Translations under genes and position numbers: made by a program
Source: an uncultured Alphaproteobacteria bacterium
Lineage (GTDB): Bacteria > Pseudomonadota > Alphaproteobacteria > UBA8366 > JADFVY01
Reading direction: 5' to 3'
Assembly: GCA_947259105.1 (NCBI GenBank)
Contig: CAMYKU010000006.1
Span: 1 to 64,000, forward strand
Length of the DNA stretch: 64,000 nucleotides
Notes under the pieces: model-generated
Database searches by the model: none
Told to the model about the DNA's origin: nothing
What the model saw: the letters and a program-made list of their open reading frames with translations, nothing else
Shown here: positions 32,533-41,821 of the stretch, one piece after another
Layout of the letters: every line of letters starts with the position of its first letter
How positions within the stretch are numbered: the first letter of the stretch is position 1

Positions 32533-34023
32533 ATGGCGGAATCTCCGGCCCGTTCAACAACCGGGGCATTCCGATTGATCGATTTCCGTCCCATCCTGTT
32601 CATCGTCGGCCTGTTGCTGGCGACGCTGGCGGTGGCGATGACGCTGCCGGCGCTGGCCGACGCAGTGGTCGGCCATCCGGACTGGCAGGTGTTCGCGGCC
32701 TCGGCCGCCTTCACCTTCTTCATCGGCGCGGTGCTGATCCTCACCACACGCAGCTCGAAGCGGCGCATCAATTTGCGCCAGGCCTTCGTGCTGGTCGCCG
32801 CGTGCTGGCTGGTGATCCCCACCGTCGGCGCGCTGCCGTTCACCTTCGCGCTGCTCGAGCTCGACTACACCGACGCCTTCTTCGAGGCGATGTCGGGGGT
32901 GACGACGACCGGCGCCACGGTGCTCGTCGGACTCGACTCGGCGCCGCCGGGAATCCTGTTGTGGCGGGCGCTGCTGCAGTGGCTGGGCGGCATCGGCATC
33001 ATCGCCATGGCGATCACCGTGCTGCCGATCCTGGGTGTCGGCGGCATGCAGCTGTTCCGCATGGAAAGCTCCGACAAGTCCGAGAAGGCGATGCCGCGGA
33101 TGGCCCAGGTCGCCACCTTCACCGGGCTGATCTACCTCGCCGCGACGATGCTGTGCGCGGCGCTGTACTGGGCCGCCGGGATGGATGGGTTCGACGCCGT
33201 GGCGCATGCCATGACGACGCTGGCGACCGGCGGGTTTTCGACCCATGACGGCTCGATCGGCCATTTCGACAGCGCCCTCATCGATGCCGTCGCGGTCGGC
33301 TTCATGATCGTCGGCAGCCTGCCGTTCGTCCTGTACTTGCGGGCGGCGCGCGGCGCGCCGGGGCATCTGTGGCGCGACCAGCAGGTGCGGCTGTTCATCA
33401 CCATCGTCGCCGTGTCGGTGGCCGCCATGACCTTCTATCTGAAACTGTCCGGCGGCGTCGACGCATTGTCGGCGCTGCGCCTCGCGTCCTTCAACGTGAT
33501 CTCGGTGATTACCGGCACCGGCTACGCCACCGCCGATTTCAATGCCTGGGGCGGGTTCGCGGTGGCGGCGCTGTTCTGCATGATGTTCATCGGCGGCTGC
33601 GCCGGGTCGACGACCTGCGGGCTGAAGATCTTCCGCTTCCAGGTGCTGTACGCCGCGGCGCATATCCAGCTGCGCCGGCTGCTGCAGCCGAACGGAGTGT
33701 TCATCCCCTACTACAACGGCAAGCCGATCGAGGATTCGGTGCTGGCCTCGGTGATGGCGTTCTTCTTCCTGTTCATCCTGTGCTGGGTGGCGCTGGCGGT
33801 CGGCCTCGGGCTGGCCGGGCTCGACTTCATCACCGCCGCCTCGGGCGCCGCCTCGGCGATCTCCAATGTCGGGCCGGGGCTGGGGCCGATCATCGGGCCG
33901 GCCGGGAATTTCGCCGACCTGCCGGACGCAGCGAAATGGATGCTGGCGGCCGGCATGCTGCTCGGCCGGCTGGAGCTGTTCACCATCCTGGTGCTGCTGA
34001 TGCCGAGCTTCTGGCGCACGTAG
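32533..34023 (+). CDS. trkH: TrkH-type potassium uptake protein
   Basis: A 496-residue TrkH/KtrB family transporter with paired-helix pore units. The selectivity-filter-like loops are MSGVTTTGATVLVG, MTTLATGGFSTHDG, VISVITGTGYATADF and AASAISNVGPGLGPII. ALLQWLGGIGIIAMAITVLP and FMMFIGGCAGSTTCGLKIFR (M-F-x-G-G-c-A-G-S-T-x-G-G/C-x-K) are diagnostic. It imports K+ with NAD-binding partner TrkA, which is not in the window. The first residues before FRPILFIVG may be over-called; the exact start is uncertain. Confidence 0.93.
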   Translation: MAESPARSTTGAFRLIDFRPILFIVGLLLATLAVAMTLPALADAVVGHPDWQVFAASAAFTFFIGAVLILTTRSSKRRINLRQAFVLVAACWLVIPTVGALPFTFALLELDYTDAFFEAMSGVTTTGATVLVGLDSAPPGILLWRALLQWLGGIGIIAMAITVLPILGVGGMQLFRMESSDKSEKAMPRMAQVATFTGLIYLAATMLCAALYWAAGMDGFDAVAHAMTTLATGGFSTHDGSIGHFDSALIDAVAVGFMIVGSLPFVLYLRAARGAPGHLWRDQQVRLFITIVAVSVAAMTFYLKLSGGVDALSALRLASFNVISVITGTGYATADFNAWGGFAVAALFCMMFIGGCAGSTTCGLKIFRFQVLYAAAHIQLRRLLQPNGVFIPYYNGKPIEDSVLASVMAFFFLFILCWVALAVGLGLAGLDFITAASGAASAISNVGPGLGPIIGPAGNFADLPDAAKWMLAAGMLLGRLELFTILVLLMPSFWRT

Positions 34024-34033
34024 CGCGCCAGAA

Positions 34034-34105
34034 CAGGAATCAGGAATCAGAGATCAGATGGTCGTTCGTCGTCTCTGGTTCCTGATCCCTGATCCCTGAT
34101 CCCTG
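34034..34105. repeat. Inverted heptamer repeats between trkH and the Cas1-like gene
   Basis: The left side reads AGGAATC-AGGAATC-AGAGATC and the right side TGATCCC three times; the two sides are inverted relative to each other and could form a hairpin between the convergent genes. The Cas1-like reading frame runs through it, so its last residues (GIRDQEPETTNDHLISDS) are repeat-encoded. Confidence 0.75.
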
Positions 34106-35062
34106 CGTCAGCGCGAACAGCGTATCGGGGTCCTGACGCGCCGGCAGCAGCAGATCGAGACGCGCATCGCCGGTCTCGAAGCAATGGCCCAGCGCGCGCG
34201 CCAGCTCGGCCAGCCCGAGGCGGATCTGCACCGGGCCGCGGCGGCCGCGCAGCGGCGCCGCCAGCAACCGCGCGAAGGCCGCCTCGATGCGCCCATCCAC
34301 ACCATTGCTGCCGGTGGCGATGAAAATCGAAGCGGCGAGTTCGACGACCGGCCGGAACGGGATCATCAGATCGTCTGCCAGCCCGGCCCGGACGCCCTGG
34401 TCGCGCAGGCCCGCGCCGGGGTGCAGCCCGGCCGCGTGGACCGCCCGCGTCGCCGCGATGCGCAGCGCGGTGTGGCCGTAGTTAACCACGGCGTTGGCGC
34501 CCGGCCGCGCCGGGTCGCGGCGGAACCCCTTGCCGACGAGCCACGGCCAGTAATGCCGGGCGATCTCGGCCGCAAGCTCACCGCGCGTGCGCTTCGCCGT
34601 GCGCCAGCCGCGCATCGGCCGCGGCGCGGCTTTGAGCGCCTGCAGCTTGCCCTTGCCGCCCATGGTTTCCAGCGCCAGCACGCGCTGCGCGTCGCGGGCC
34701 CGCTCCAGCTGCCGCAGCAGGTGCCGCGCATAGGGCGGATAGAGCGCCAGCTGGGCGCGGATGCGGGCCGGCCAGCTCCGGTTCGGGACCTGCCAGGCCA
34801 GGCTGTGCGAATCGTGATTTGGGCCGCGCAACACGATCCCCGCGCCGCACTCGGTCAGCGCCGCCAGCGCCGGCGCCGTCCAGGACGGGCCCGGACGGTA
34901 CGCCACCATGCCGGCGATCGCCTCGACCGGAACGCGCTCGGCCTCGCGGTCGCCGCCGGCGATCACGATCTCGCGTCCGGACAGCGCCACCGCGCGGCGG
35001 TCCTCGGCGATTTCGACGATCCGTGCGGCCTCTTCGCGCAGGACGGCGGTTTCCAGCTCCAT
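34040..35062 (-). CDS. Solitary Cas1-like protein with lost metal ligands
   Basis: A 340-residue protein with the two-domain Cas1 layout of type II-like Cas1. The N-terminal beta domain runs to about residue 90 (VALSGREIVIAGG, RVPVEAIAGMV, LTECGAGIVLRG). The helical domain contains ARHYWPWLVGKGFRRD, NAVVNYGHTALRIAATRAVH and AAGLHPGAGLRDQGVRAGLA followed by DDLMIPFRPVVE. Those blocks match the Cas1 pattern E-x6-YW...NYGYA-LR...GLHP-x-G-hHH...LADDLMEPFRP. By eye the three metal ligands are replaced: Ala164 where Glu is expected, no His between residues 215 and 230, and Ile234 in place of the Glu of DLME. No cas2, effector or CRISPR array is nearby. It is probably not an integrase. E162 or E166 could substitute for one ligand. 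Confidence 0.82.
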   Translation of the reverse strand: MELETAVLREEAARIVEIAEDRRAVALSGREIVIAGGDREAERVPVEAIAGMVAYRPGPSWTAPALAALTECGAGIVLRGPNHDSHSLAWQVPNRSWPARIRAQLALYPPYARHLLRQLERARDAQRVLALETMGGKGKLQALKAAPRPMRGWRTAKRTRGELAAEIARHYWPWLVGKGFRRDPARPGANAVVNYGHTALRIAATRAVHAAGLHPGAGLRDQGVRAGLADDLMIPFRPVVELAASIFIATGSNGVDGRIEAAFARLLAAPLRGRRGPVQIRLGLAELARALGHCFETGDARLDLLLPARQDPDTLFALTQGSGIRDQEPETTNDHLISDS

Positions 35063-35230
35063 CTCAGTCTCATTCCCCGGCGCCGCTTCGGTGCGGCGCG
35101 CGCCCCCCAGAAGACGCCCGCAGCGGTTAAACCCGCGTTAAGAGCCTGCCCCGTCGATGGTTGCCCGGCGGCGCCGGCGGGAGTATGGTGCGCGCCGTTC
35201 GGCGCAACCGGCACCTTCTATTCGGACATT

Positions 35231-36028
35231 ATGACGGACACTCCCGCACCGCGGCGCATCGGCGCCGTCAACTGGCTCGGCCTGTGGACCCTGTACCTGA
35301 AGGAGGTGCAGCGTTTCGTTGCGGTCAAGACGCAGGCGATCATCGCGCCGGTGGTCACGACCCTGCTGTTCCTCGCGGTCTTCACCCTGGCGCTGGGGCG
35401 CGCGGTGGAAATGGTGAACGGCGTGCCGTTCGCGCAGTTCCTGGCGCCGGGCCTGGTGATGATGGCGATGGTGCAGAACGCGTTCGCCAACACCTCCTCG
35501 TCGCTGGTGATCTCCAAGGTGCAGGGCAACATCGTCGATATCCTGATGCCGCCGCTGTCGCCGGCGGAGCTGACCGTCGGCATCGCGCTGGGCGGCACCA
35601 CCCGCGGCCTCGTCGTCGGCGCCGCGACGCTGGCCGGCATGCGGGCGTTCGTCGAGTTCGGAATTCACGACGTCTTCTTCGTGCTGTTCCACGCCTTCGC
35701 GGCCTCGCTGATGCTCTCGCTGCTCGGCATGATCGGCGGCATCTGGGCCGACAAGTTCGACCACATGGCGGCGGTGACCAATTTCGTGATCACCCCGTTC
35801 GCCTTCCTGTCGGGCACCTTCTATTCGATCCAGCGGCTGCCCGGGCTGTTCCAGACGCTGGCGCATCTCAACCCGTTCTTCTACATGATCGACGGATTCC
35901 GCTATGGCTTCACCGGCGTCACCGATACCGCGCCGATGCTGGGGGTTGCGGTCATGGTGGGGATCGATACCGTGCTGGCGCTGATCTGCTGGCGCCTGTT
36001 CGCCACCGGCTACAAGCTGAAAGCCTGA
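35231..36028 (+). CDS. ABC-2 type permease, first of a tandem pair
   Basis: A 265-residue ABC-2 membrane protein with six transmembrane helices: TQAIIAPVVTTLLFLAVFTL, QFLAPGLVMMAMVQNAF, TLAGMRAFVEFGIH, GMIGGIWADKFDHMAAVTNF and the signature FLSGTFYSIQRLPGLFQTLA with NPFFYMIDGFRYGF. Such permeases export polysaccharides or drugs with a separate ATPase, which is not in the window. It overlaps nothing; the second permease starts one base after its stop. It is divergent from the Cas1-like gene. Confidence 0.88.
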   Translation: MTDTPAPRRIGAVNWLGLWTLYLKEVQRFVAVKTQAIIAPVVTTLLFLAVFTLALGRAVEMVNGVPFAQFLAPGLVMMAMVQNAFANTSSSLVISKVQGNIVDILMPPLSPAELTVGIALGGTTRGLVVGAATLAGMRAFVEFGIHDVFFVLFHAFAASLMLSLLGMIGGIWADKFDHMAAVTNFVITPFAFLSGTFYSIQRLPGLFQTLAHLNPFFYMIDGFRYGFTGVTDTAPMLGVAVMVGIDTVLALICWRLFATGYKLKA

Positions 36029-36029
36029 A

Positions 36030-37088
36030 ATGACGCGGCGGCGCGCCCCGGACGATGCCGCGCCGAGCAGCCGTCCGCAGGATGGCGTGCGCGAGCCGCG
36101 CAAGACCGCGCCGAGCAGCCGTCCGCAGGATGGCGTGCGTGAGCCGCGCAAAACCGCGCCGAGTAGCCGTCCGCAGGATGGCGTGTGCGAGCCGCGCAAG
36201 ACCGCGCCGAGCAGCCGTCCGCAGGATGGCGTGTGCGAGCCGCGCAAGACCGCGCCGAGTAGCCATCCGCAGGATGGCGTGCGCGAGCCGCGCAAAACGG
36301 CGCCGCGGGCCCGCCATATCGGCTGGGTCAACCGCATCGGGCTGTGGACGCTGTTCTGGCGAGACCTCCTTCGCGACCTCGAGATCTGGAAGATCACCAT
36401 CGCCGCGCCGGCGCTGCAGGCGGTCCTGTTCGCGCTGATCTTCCGGCTCGCGCTGGGCGGCGCGAACCTGACCATGGGCGGTCTCGACTTCTCCGCCTTC
36501 CTGGTGCCGGGCCTCGTCGCCCTGGTGGTCCTGGAGCGCGGCTTCGAGTCGACCGCCTACATGATGGTCTACGACAAGCTGGAGGGCATGATCACCGACG
36601 TCATCGGCGCGCCACTGACCCCGGCCGAGATGGTAACGGGGTTCGCGGTCATGGCCGCGGTCTCGGCGGTGATCACCGGCATCGCGACCTGGTTCGCCCT
36701 GCTGCCGTTCCTTGTTGCGGCACCGGCGGCGCCGGTGCTGCTCCTCGCCTTCGCCTTCGGCGGCGGCATGATGATGGGGCTTGTCGGGCTGGCCGGCGGG
36801 CTGTGGGCCGACAAGTGGGACCACATCAGCGCGGTCCAGAGCTTCGTCGTCATCCCCGGAATCTATATGTCGGGCGTGTTCTTCTCGCTCGACCGGCTGC
36901 CGGCGGATATCCGCGTGGTCGCCGAGCTCAACCCGGTCTATTACGTCATCGACGGCGTGCGTTTCGGGCTGACCGGCGGCGCCGAAGCGGACCCGCGGAC
37001 CGGCCTTGCCGTGGTGGCTGCCGCCGTCGCAGCGCTCTGGCTGCTGTGCTGGCGCCTGCTGGCGACGGGGTACAAGTTGAAGCCCTGA
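36030..37088 (+). CDS. ABC-2 type permease with repetitive N-terminal extension
   Basis: A 352-residue paralogue of the preceding permease (same HxGWxNxxGLWTLxxR entry, GLWADKWDHISAVQSF, SGVFFSLDRLP, NPVYYVIDGVRFGLTG and the shared end CWRLLATGYKLKP). Before the domain come about 90 residues: MTRRRAPDDA and then five copies of a 16-residue unit, APSSRPQDGVREPRKT. That basic, proline-containing tail is predicted disordered and cytoplasmic and is absent from the sister protein. The two permeases likely form a heterodimer. Confidence 0.85.
   Translation: MTRRRAPDDAAPSSRPQDGVREPRKTAPSSRPQDGVREPRKTAPSSRPQDGVCEPRKTAPSSRPQDGVCEPRKTAPSSHPQDGVREPRKTAPRARHIGWVNRIGLWTLFWRDLLRDLEIWKITIAAPALQAVLFALIFRLALGGANLTMGGLDFSAFLVPGLVALVVLERGFESTAYMMVYDKLEGMITDVIGAPLTPAEMVTGFAVMAAVSAVITGIATWFALLPFLVAAPAAPVLLLAFAFGGGMMMGLVGLAGGLWADKWDHISAVQSFVVIPGIYMSGVFFSLDRLPADIRVVAELNPVYYVIDGVRFGLTGGAEADPRTGLAVVAAAVAALWLLCWRLLATGYKLKP
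36060..36299 (+). repeat. Five tandem 48-base repeats within the permease gene
   Basis: Five in-frame copies of a 48-base unit encode the 16-residue motif. Differences are few (CGT/TGT giving R/C, CGT/CAT giving R/H, and silent AGC/AGT), so the array is recent and probably unstable in copy number. Confidence 0.9.
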
Positions 37089-37229
37089 ACTGACTCGTTT
37101 TTCGGAAAGCAAAACGGTTGATTTCGTAGTGGAATGCTTTGCAAAACAAAAACAGTATCGTTAACAACTTAATAAGGATTTTCCTATCAAATACCCCTTG
37201 TGACGAGTCAATTTGTCGTGGAGGAAGCA

Positions 37230-37376
37230 ATGGTCGAATCCTATGCTGTCCGAGACGCGGTTTTAATTTGGATGCGACGGTTTGCATTCTATTTTCTCGG
37301 CGCAACAGGCGCGACGGGCGCGCTGCTCATGCTGTTCGGCACCCTGCTGTATGCCAGTGGCGTGCTGGAGTGGTAG
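37230..37376 (+). CDS. Small membrane protein with SGVLEW C-terminus, copy 1
   Basis: A 48-residue protein, MVESYAVRDAVLIWMRRFAF then a hydrophobic span (YFLGATGATGALLMLFGTLL) and YASGVLEW. GGAGGAAGCA sits directly before the ATG. It is preceded by an AT-rich stretch (37095-37220) quite unlike the neighbouring GC-rich genes, probably its promoter. Its twin at 37725 has the same length and the same final six residues. The positively charged N-terminal side suggests N-in orientation with SGVLEW outside. No family known to me. Confidence 0.75.
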   Translation: MVESYAVRDAVLIWMRRFAFYFLGATGATGALLMLFGTLLYASGVLEW

Positions 37377-37724
37377 GTCGCGGGTGCCGATCTGGCCTTA
37401 ATGATCTGATATAAAACCATAAATTCCGTTACATGACAGACAGGGACCGCCGCGCCACCATTCGATGTGCGCGGGAGGCGGCTCTCGTACCCGGTGCAAC
37501 ATCCGAGCCGCCGCGGCGGGAGTTGTCACAAATCCATTAAATTGTTGCGGCCTCGCGTGCCCACGACGCGGGATGCCTGATTCCCAGCGGTTGTGGCCGG
37601 CTCCGGTCGGGTCATGGCGTGGAAATGGAATCGGTTTTGCACTTCCTCGCGTCGAGCCTATTGAAAGAACGCGGAGATTTTAGTAAAATACGGCATAATT
37701 GCTGCATTTCCTGGGGAGGAGGTT
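37377..37724. other. Spacer between the twin small-protein genes
   Basis: There is no recognisable gene. The part just before the second small gene (37640-37720) is AT-rich, with TTGAAAGAAC and AAAATACGGCATAAT stretches, and probably carries its own promoter, followed by GGGGAGGAGG as ribosome binding site. Confidence 0.5.
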
Positions 37725-37871
37725 ATGGCAAATATCAACGGGTGGCGTGCGCCTGTGGGCGCATGGGGGCGTCGGATCGCATTCTGTTGTTTCGGCGTCG
37801 TATCGACCACGCTCATGCTGATCGCGCTTATCGCGGCGTTCCTGGTCATGAGCGGCGTGCTGGAATGGTAG
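37725..37871 (+). CDS. Small membrane protein with SGVLEW C-terminus, copy 2
   Basis: A 48-residue protein, MANINGWRAPVGAWGRRIAF then the span CCFGVVSTTLMLIALIAAFL and VMSGVLEW. GGAGGAGGTT precedes the ATG. It aligns end to end with the protein at 37230: Arg-Arg/Arg-Ile-Ala-Phe before the membrane span, equal length, identical SGVLEW end; the rest is diverged, with different codons. Each has its own upstream AT-rich region, so they are likely separate transcripts. Confidence 0.75.
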   Translation: MANINGWRAPVGAWGRRIAFCCFGVVSTTLMLIALIAAFLVMSGVLEW

Positions 37872-38056
37872 GAAGACGGTAGGCGGTTGGCCGGGGTCAT
37901 CCGGTCGACGGCGTCCTCGGCACGTTTGGCCTGCCCACGCCATCATTCGGCGCTGACGGCCGGCGCGCGACTGCCGGTGTGCCGATTCGCGCGGGCGACG
38001 GGCGGGGTTCGCCGGGTTAGGATCGGGCGGTATCGCGACCATCAGGGAGACCCGCC

Positions 38057-38629
38057 ATGCCGCAGCCCGATCATATCGTCCGCACGAAGCTGCCCGACGC
38101 CGACGGGCTTGACGAGGACATCAAGGGATATTTTGCGAAATGCCAGGAGAAGCTTGGTCTGGTGCCCTACGTCTTGCGCGCGTATACGGGCAACCAGGAA
38201 AAGCTGCGGCATTTCATCGCCTTCTACAACGAGTTGATGCTTGCGGAGTCGGGCCTCAGCAAGCTTGAGCGCGAGATGATCGCCGTCGTCGTCTCCTCTG
38301 CGAACCGCTGTTACTACTGCCTCGTCGCCCACGGCCAGGCGGTACGGCAGCTTTCCGGCGACCCGCAGCTGGGCGAGATGATGGTGATGAACTACCGGGT
38401 CGCGGAACTGGAGCCGCGCCAGCGCGCCATGCTGGACTACGCCTGGAAGCTGACCACCGACCCGCACGGCATCGGCGAGCCCGACCGGCAGGCGCTGCGC
38501 GACGCCGGGTTCAGTGACGCCGACCTGTTCGACGTCACCGACGTCGCCGCCTTCTTCAACTATACCAACCGCATGGCGCACGGTCTCGACATGATGCCGA
38601 ACCCGGACTACCACGCGATGGACCGGTAG
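38057..38629 (+). CDS. AhpD-like peroxidase-related protein
   Basis: A 190-residue carboxymuconolactone-decarboxylase-fold protein of the peroxidase-related group. The redox pair is in SSANRCYYCLVAHGQAVR (C-x-x-C followed by H), and the family stretch ALRDAGFSDADLFDVTDVAA and FFNYTNRMAHGLDMMPNPDY is complete. It likely reduces peroxides through the CxxC with an unknown thiol donor. It has no clear partner nearby. GGGAGACCC precedes the ATG. Confidence 0.9.
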   Translation: MPQPDHIVRTKLPDADGLDEDIKGYFAKCQEKLGLVPYVLRAYTGNQEKLRHFIAFYNELMLAESGLSKLEREMIAVVVSSANRCYYCLVAHGQAVRQLSGDPQLGEMMVMNYRVAELEPRQRAMLDYAWKLTTDPHGIGEPDRQALRDAGFSDADLFDVTDVAAFFNYTNRMAHGLDMMPNPDYHAMDR

Positions 38630-38754
38630 CTGTTAGCTAGTGGCTAACGGCTAACCGCTTCCTTTTCCCCCCGTTGACACCGCAAGGCCAAATGCAGATA
38701 CTCCGCGGCTTCCGTTGAAATGTGCGATCCCGAAACCCCGGGAAGGGGGAGTCC

Positions 38755-39936
38755 GTGATTCAAGCCGTGATGCCGACCTATGGCCGTTATGACGTCGCGT
38801 TCGAGCGCGGCGAAGGCGTCTATCTGATCGCCGCGGACGGAAGGCGCTTCCTCGACTTCGCGGCGGGCATCGCGGTGAACAGTCTCGGCCACGCGCACCC
38901 GCACCTGGTCAAGGCGCTGCAGGATCAGGCGGCGAAGCTGTGGCACACCTCGAACCTGTACCGGTCGCCCGGCCAGGAACGGTTGGCCGAGCGGCTCGTC
39001 GCGGCCTCGTTCGCCGATACCGTGTTCTTCTGCAATTCCGGCGTCGAGGCGATCGAGGGCGGGATCAAGATCTGCCGCCGCTATCATTCGGCCGGCGGCA
39101 ACCCCGGGCGCTGGCGCATCATCACCTTCGAGGGCGCCTTCCACGGGCGCACCCTGTCGGCCCTGGCGGCCGCCAACAACCCCAAATATCTCGACGGCTT
39201 CGGCCCGAAGGTCGACGGTTTCGACAACGTCGCCTTCAACAACCTCAACGAGGTGCGCGCGGCGATCACCGACGAGACCGCGGCGATCCTGGTGGAGCCG
39301 CTGCAGGGCGAGGGCGGCATCCGCAAGGCGCAGCTGCATTTCCTGCGGGATCTGCGCGCGGTCTGCGACGAATACGGCCTGCTGCTGTTCCTCGACGAGG
39401 TGCAATGCGGCATGGGTCGGACGGGCAGGCTGTTCGCCCATGAGTGGGCGGAGATCGCGCCGGATGTCGTGGCCACCGCCAAGGGGATCGGCTCCGGCTT
39501 CCCGATGGGCGCGATCCTGGCCCGCGAAGTGGCCGCGCGCGGCATGGTCCCGGGCATCCACGGCACCACGTTCGGCGGCAACCAGTTGGCGATGGCGGTC
39601 GGCAACGCGGTGATGGACGTGATGCTCGCCAACGGCTTCATGGACCGCGTGCGCGAGCGGGGCGAGGCGCTGTACGGCCGCCTGACGGCGATCGCCAAGA
39701 TGTTCCCGGAGATCTTCAGGTCGGTGCGAGGGGCGGGGCTGATGCTGGGGCTCGAATGCGTCGTACCCGCCGGCGACGTGGTCGACAGGCTGCGCGACGG
39801 CGGGTTGCTGACGGTGCCGGCGGCCGAGAACGTGGTGCGCATCCTGCCGCCACTCGTCATCGAGCAGTCCCATATCGACGAGGCGGCGGGGATCATCGAA
39901 CAGGTCGCCGCAAAATGGGGATCGGCCGATGGCTAG
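38755..39936 (+). CDS. argD: Acetylornithine aminotransferase
   Basis: A 393-residue class-III PLP aminotransferase: [69 protein letters not shown] and the PLP lysine in [17 protein letters not shown], then [20 protein letters not shown]. It makes N-acetylornithine in arginine synthesis. The GTG at 38755 is chosen because AAGGGGGA lies just before it and the N-terminus then matches the family. It overlaps argF by 8 bases. Confidence 0.93.
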   Translation: MIQAVMPTYGRYDVAFERGEGVYLIAADGRRFLDFAAGIAVNSLGHAHPHLVKALQDQAAKLWHTSNLYRSPGQERLAERLVAASFADTVFFCNSGVEAIEGGIKICRRYHSAGGNPGRWRIITFEGAFHGRTLSALAAANNPKYLDGFGPKVDGFDNVAFNNLNEVRAAITDETAAILVEPLQGEGGIRKAQLHFLRDLRAVCDEYGLLLFLDEVQCGMGRTGRLFAHEWAEIAPDVVATAKGIGSGFPMGAILAREVAARGMVPGIHGTTFGGNQLAMAVGNAVMDVMLANGFMDRVRERGEALYGRLTAIAKMFPEIFRSVRGAGLMLGLECVVPAGDVVDRLRDGGLLTVPAAENVVRILPPLVIEQSHIDEAAGIIEQVAAKWGSADG

Positions 39937-40840
39937 GCCGGCGCCCCGGCATTTCCTCGATCTCGACGAGGTCGAAAAGGACGAACTGCGAAAAATCCTC
40001 GACCTCGGCCGTGCCTTCAAGGACGGCACGGCGGCCGGCCCGCAGCCGCTTGCCGGCAAGACGCTGGCGATGATCTTCGAGAAGCCGTCGACCCGCACGC
40101 GGGTGAGCTTCGAGGTCGGGGTTCGCCAGCTCGGCGGCGAGGCGGTGGTGCTGAGCCACACCGAGATGCAGCTTGGCCGCGGCGAGACGGTGGCCGACAC
40201 CGCGCGCGTGTTGTCGCGCTACGTGGACGCGATCATGATCCGCACCGATGCGCCGGAAAAGCTTCTGGAACTGGCCGAATACGCAACGGTGCCGGTGATC
40301 AACGGGCTGACCGACCGCTCGCACCCGTGCCAGCTGATGGCCGACGTCATGACCTACGAAGAACACAAGGGGCCGATCGCCGGGGGCCGCGTTGCGTGGT
40401 GCGGCGACGGCAACAACATGGCGACGAGCTGGATCCATGCTGCCGCGCAGTTCGATTTCGAACTCCGCCTGGCCTGCCCGGCCGACCTCGCCCCGCTGCC
40501 CGACGCCATGGCCTGGGCAAGGGCAAGGGGCGCCAGCGTCAGCGAAACCCGGGACCCGGAGGCCGCGGTCGCCGGTGTCGATTGCGTGGTGACCGACACC
40601 TGGGTCTCGATGGGCGACAAAGACGCCGTGAGCCGGCACAACATGCTGAAGCCGTACCAGGTCAACGAGCGCCTCATGGGCCTCGCGGCAAAGGACGCGA
40701 TATTCATGCACTGCCTGCCGGCGCACCGCGAGGAAGAGACGACCGCTTCGGTCATCGACGGCCCGCAATCCGCGGTCTGGGACGAGGCGGAAAACCGCCT
40801 GCATGCGCAGAAGGCCATCCTTGCCTGGTGCCTCGCATGA
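39929..40840 (+). CDS. argF: Ornithine carbamoyltransferase
   Basis: A 303-residue enzyme forming citrulline from ornithine and carbamoyl phosphate. Motifs: carbamoyl-phosphate binding [53 protein letters not shown] and the ornithine-binding [10 protein letters not shown]. It overlaps argD (8 bases) and the Hsp33 gene (ATGA), so the three are co-translated. Confidence 0.96.
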   Translation: MARPAPRHFLDLDEVEKDELRKILDLGRAFKDGTAAGPQPLAGKTLAMIFEKPSTRTRVSFEVGVRQLGGEAVVLSHTEMQLGRGETVADTARVLSRYVDAIMIRTDAPEKLLELAEYATVPVINGLTDRSHPCQLMADVMTYEEHKGPIAGGRVAWCGDGNNMATSWIHAAAQFDFELRLACPADLAPLPDAMAWARARGASVSETRDPEAAVAGVDCVVTDTWVSMGDKDAVSRHNMLKPYQVNERLMGLAAKDAIFMHCLPAHREEETTASVIDGPQSAVWDEAENRLHAQKAILAWCLA

Positions 40841-41751
40841 CGGAACATCCGGGCGGCAGGCCGGCCGACGACGTCATACAGCCGTTCCAGATCGAGGGAC
40901 CGGGCCTGCGCGGCCGCCTGGTGCGTCTCGGCCCGGCTATCGACACCGTCCTCAAACGGCACGACTACGCGCCGCCGGTGGCCGCGCTGCTGGCCGAGAC
41001 GCTGGCGCTGGCAGTGGCGCTGTCGGCGGCGCTCAAGTATGACGGGATCTTCACGCTGCAGATAAAGGGCGACGGGCCGGTCCCGATGATCGTCGCCGAC
41101 GTCACCAGTGGCGGCGCGCTGCGGGGCTATGCCGAGGTCACGGGCGACCTGCCGCCGGATCCCGAGATTCTCGCCGCCCCGGTGCCGCGGCTCGTCGGGG
41201 CCGGACACCTGGCCTTCACCGTCGACCAGGGTGAGCATAGCGAACGGTACCAGGGCATCGTCGAGCTCGCCGGGACATCGCTCGCCGAGTGCGTTCACCA
41301 TTATTTCCGGCAGTCGGAGCAGTTCGGCGCAGCCATGCGCCTGACGGCGGGCCGCAACAGCGCCGGCCTGTGGCGGGCCGGCGCCATGATGCTGCAGCGC
41401 CTGCCCGATCACGAGCCGATCATCGTCCGCGAGGAACGTGACGAATCGTGGCGCCGTGCCGTCATCCTGATGGACAGCGTGACGGGAGAGGAACTGCTGG
41501 ACCGCGACCTCGCGCCGGCGGACCTGCTGTTCCGGCTGTTCCACGAGGACGGCGTCCGGATCTTCAACCAGCAGGAACTGACGTTCGGGTGCCGTTGCTC
41601 GCGCGCGCGGGCCGCCCGCATCCTGGGCTCGCTGCCGCGTGCGGAAATCGAAACGCTGTTCGTGGACGGCCGGATCACGGTGACCTGCCAGTTCTGCAAT
41701 ACCACCGAGGCGTTCGACCCGGACGAGATCGCCGCCCTGTATGATGCTTGA
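40837..41751 (+). CDS. hslO: Hsp33 redox-regulated chaperone
   Basis: A 304-residue Hsp33. The ATG at 40837 overlaps the argF stop. The N-terminal holdase core includes [20 protein letters not shown] and [14 protein letters not shown]; the C-terminal zinc switch has its four cysteines as GCRCSRARA and [11 protein letters not shown], so oxidation-dependent activation should be intact. The pairing of argF with hslO recurs in alphaproteobacteria. Confidence 0.95.
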   Translation: MTEHPGGRPADDVIQPFQIEGPGLRGRLVRLGPAIDTVLKRHDYAPPVAALLAETLALAVALSAALKYDGIFTLQIKGDGPVPMIVADVTSGGALRGYAEVTGDLPPDPEILAAPVPRLVGAGHLAFTVDQGEHSERYQGIVELAGTSLAECVHHYFRQSEQFGAAMRLTAGRNSAGLWRAGAMMLQRLPDHEPIIVREERDESWRRAVILMDSVTGEELLDRDLAPADLLFRLFHEDGVRIFNQQELTFGCRCSRARAARILGSLPRAEIETLFVDGRITVTCQFCNTTEAFDPDEIAALYDA

Positions 41752-41821
41752 AGGCGTGCGGCACGACCGGCTATGCTTCGCCGACACCGCCGTCATCCGT
41801 GCACGACAAGGAAACCGCGCC

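Noticed and set aside
34034-34105. Heptamer repeats next to the Cas1-like gene as a CRISPR array or leader
   Set aside because: Units are 7 bases without spacers and are inverted on the two sides; they look like simple intergenic repeats.
34040-35062. Casposon (mobile element using Cas1 as transposase)
   Set aside because: No polymerase gene, terminal inverted repeats or target duplications flank it, and the metal ligands seem absent.
36060-36299. Five 48-base direct repeats looking like a CRISPR array 1 kb from a Cas1-like gene
   Set aside because: There are no spacers: the units are contiguous, in frame and translated as part of an ABC-2 permease.
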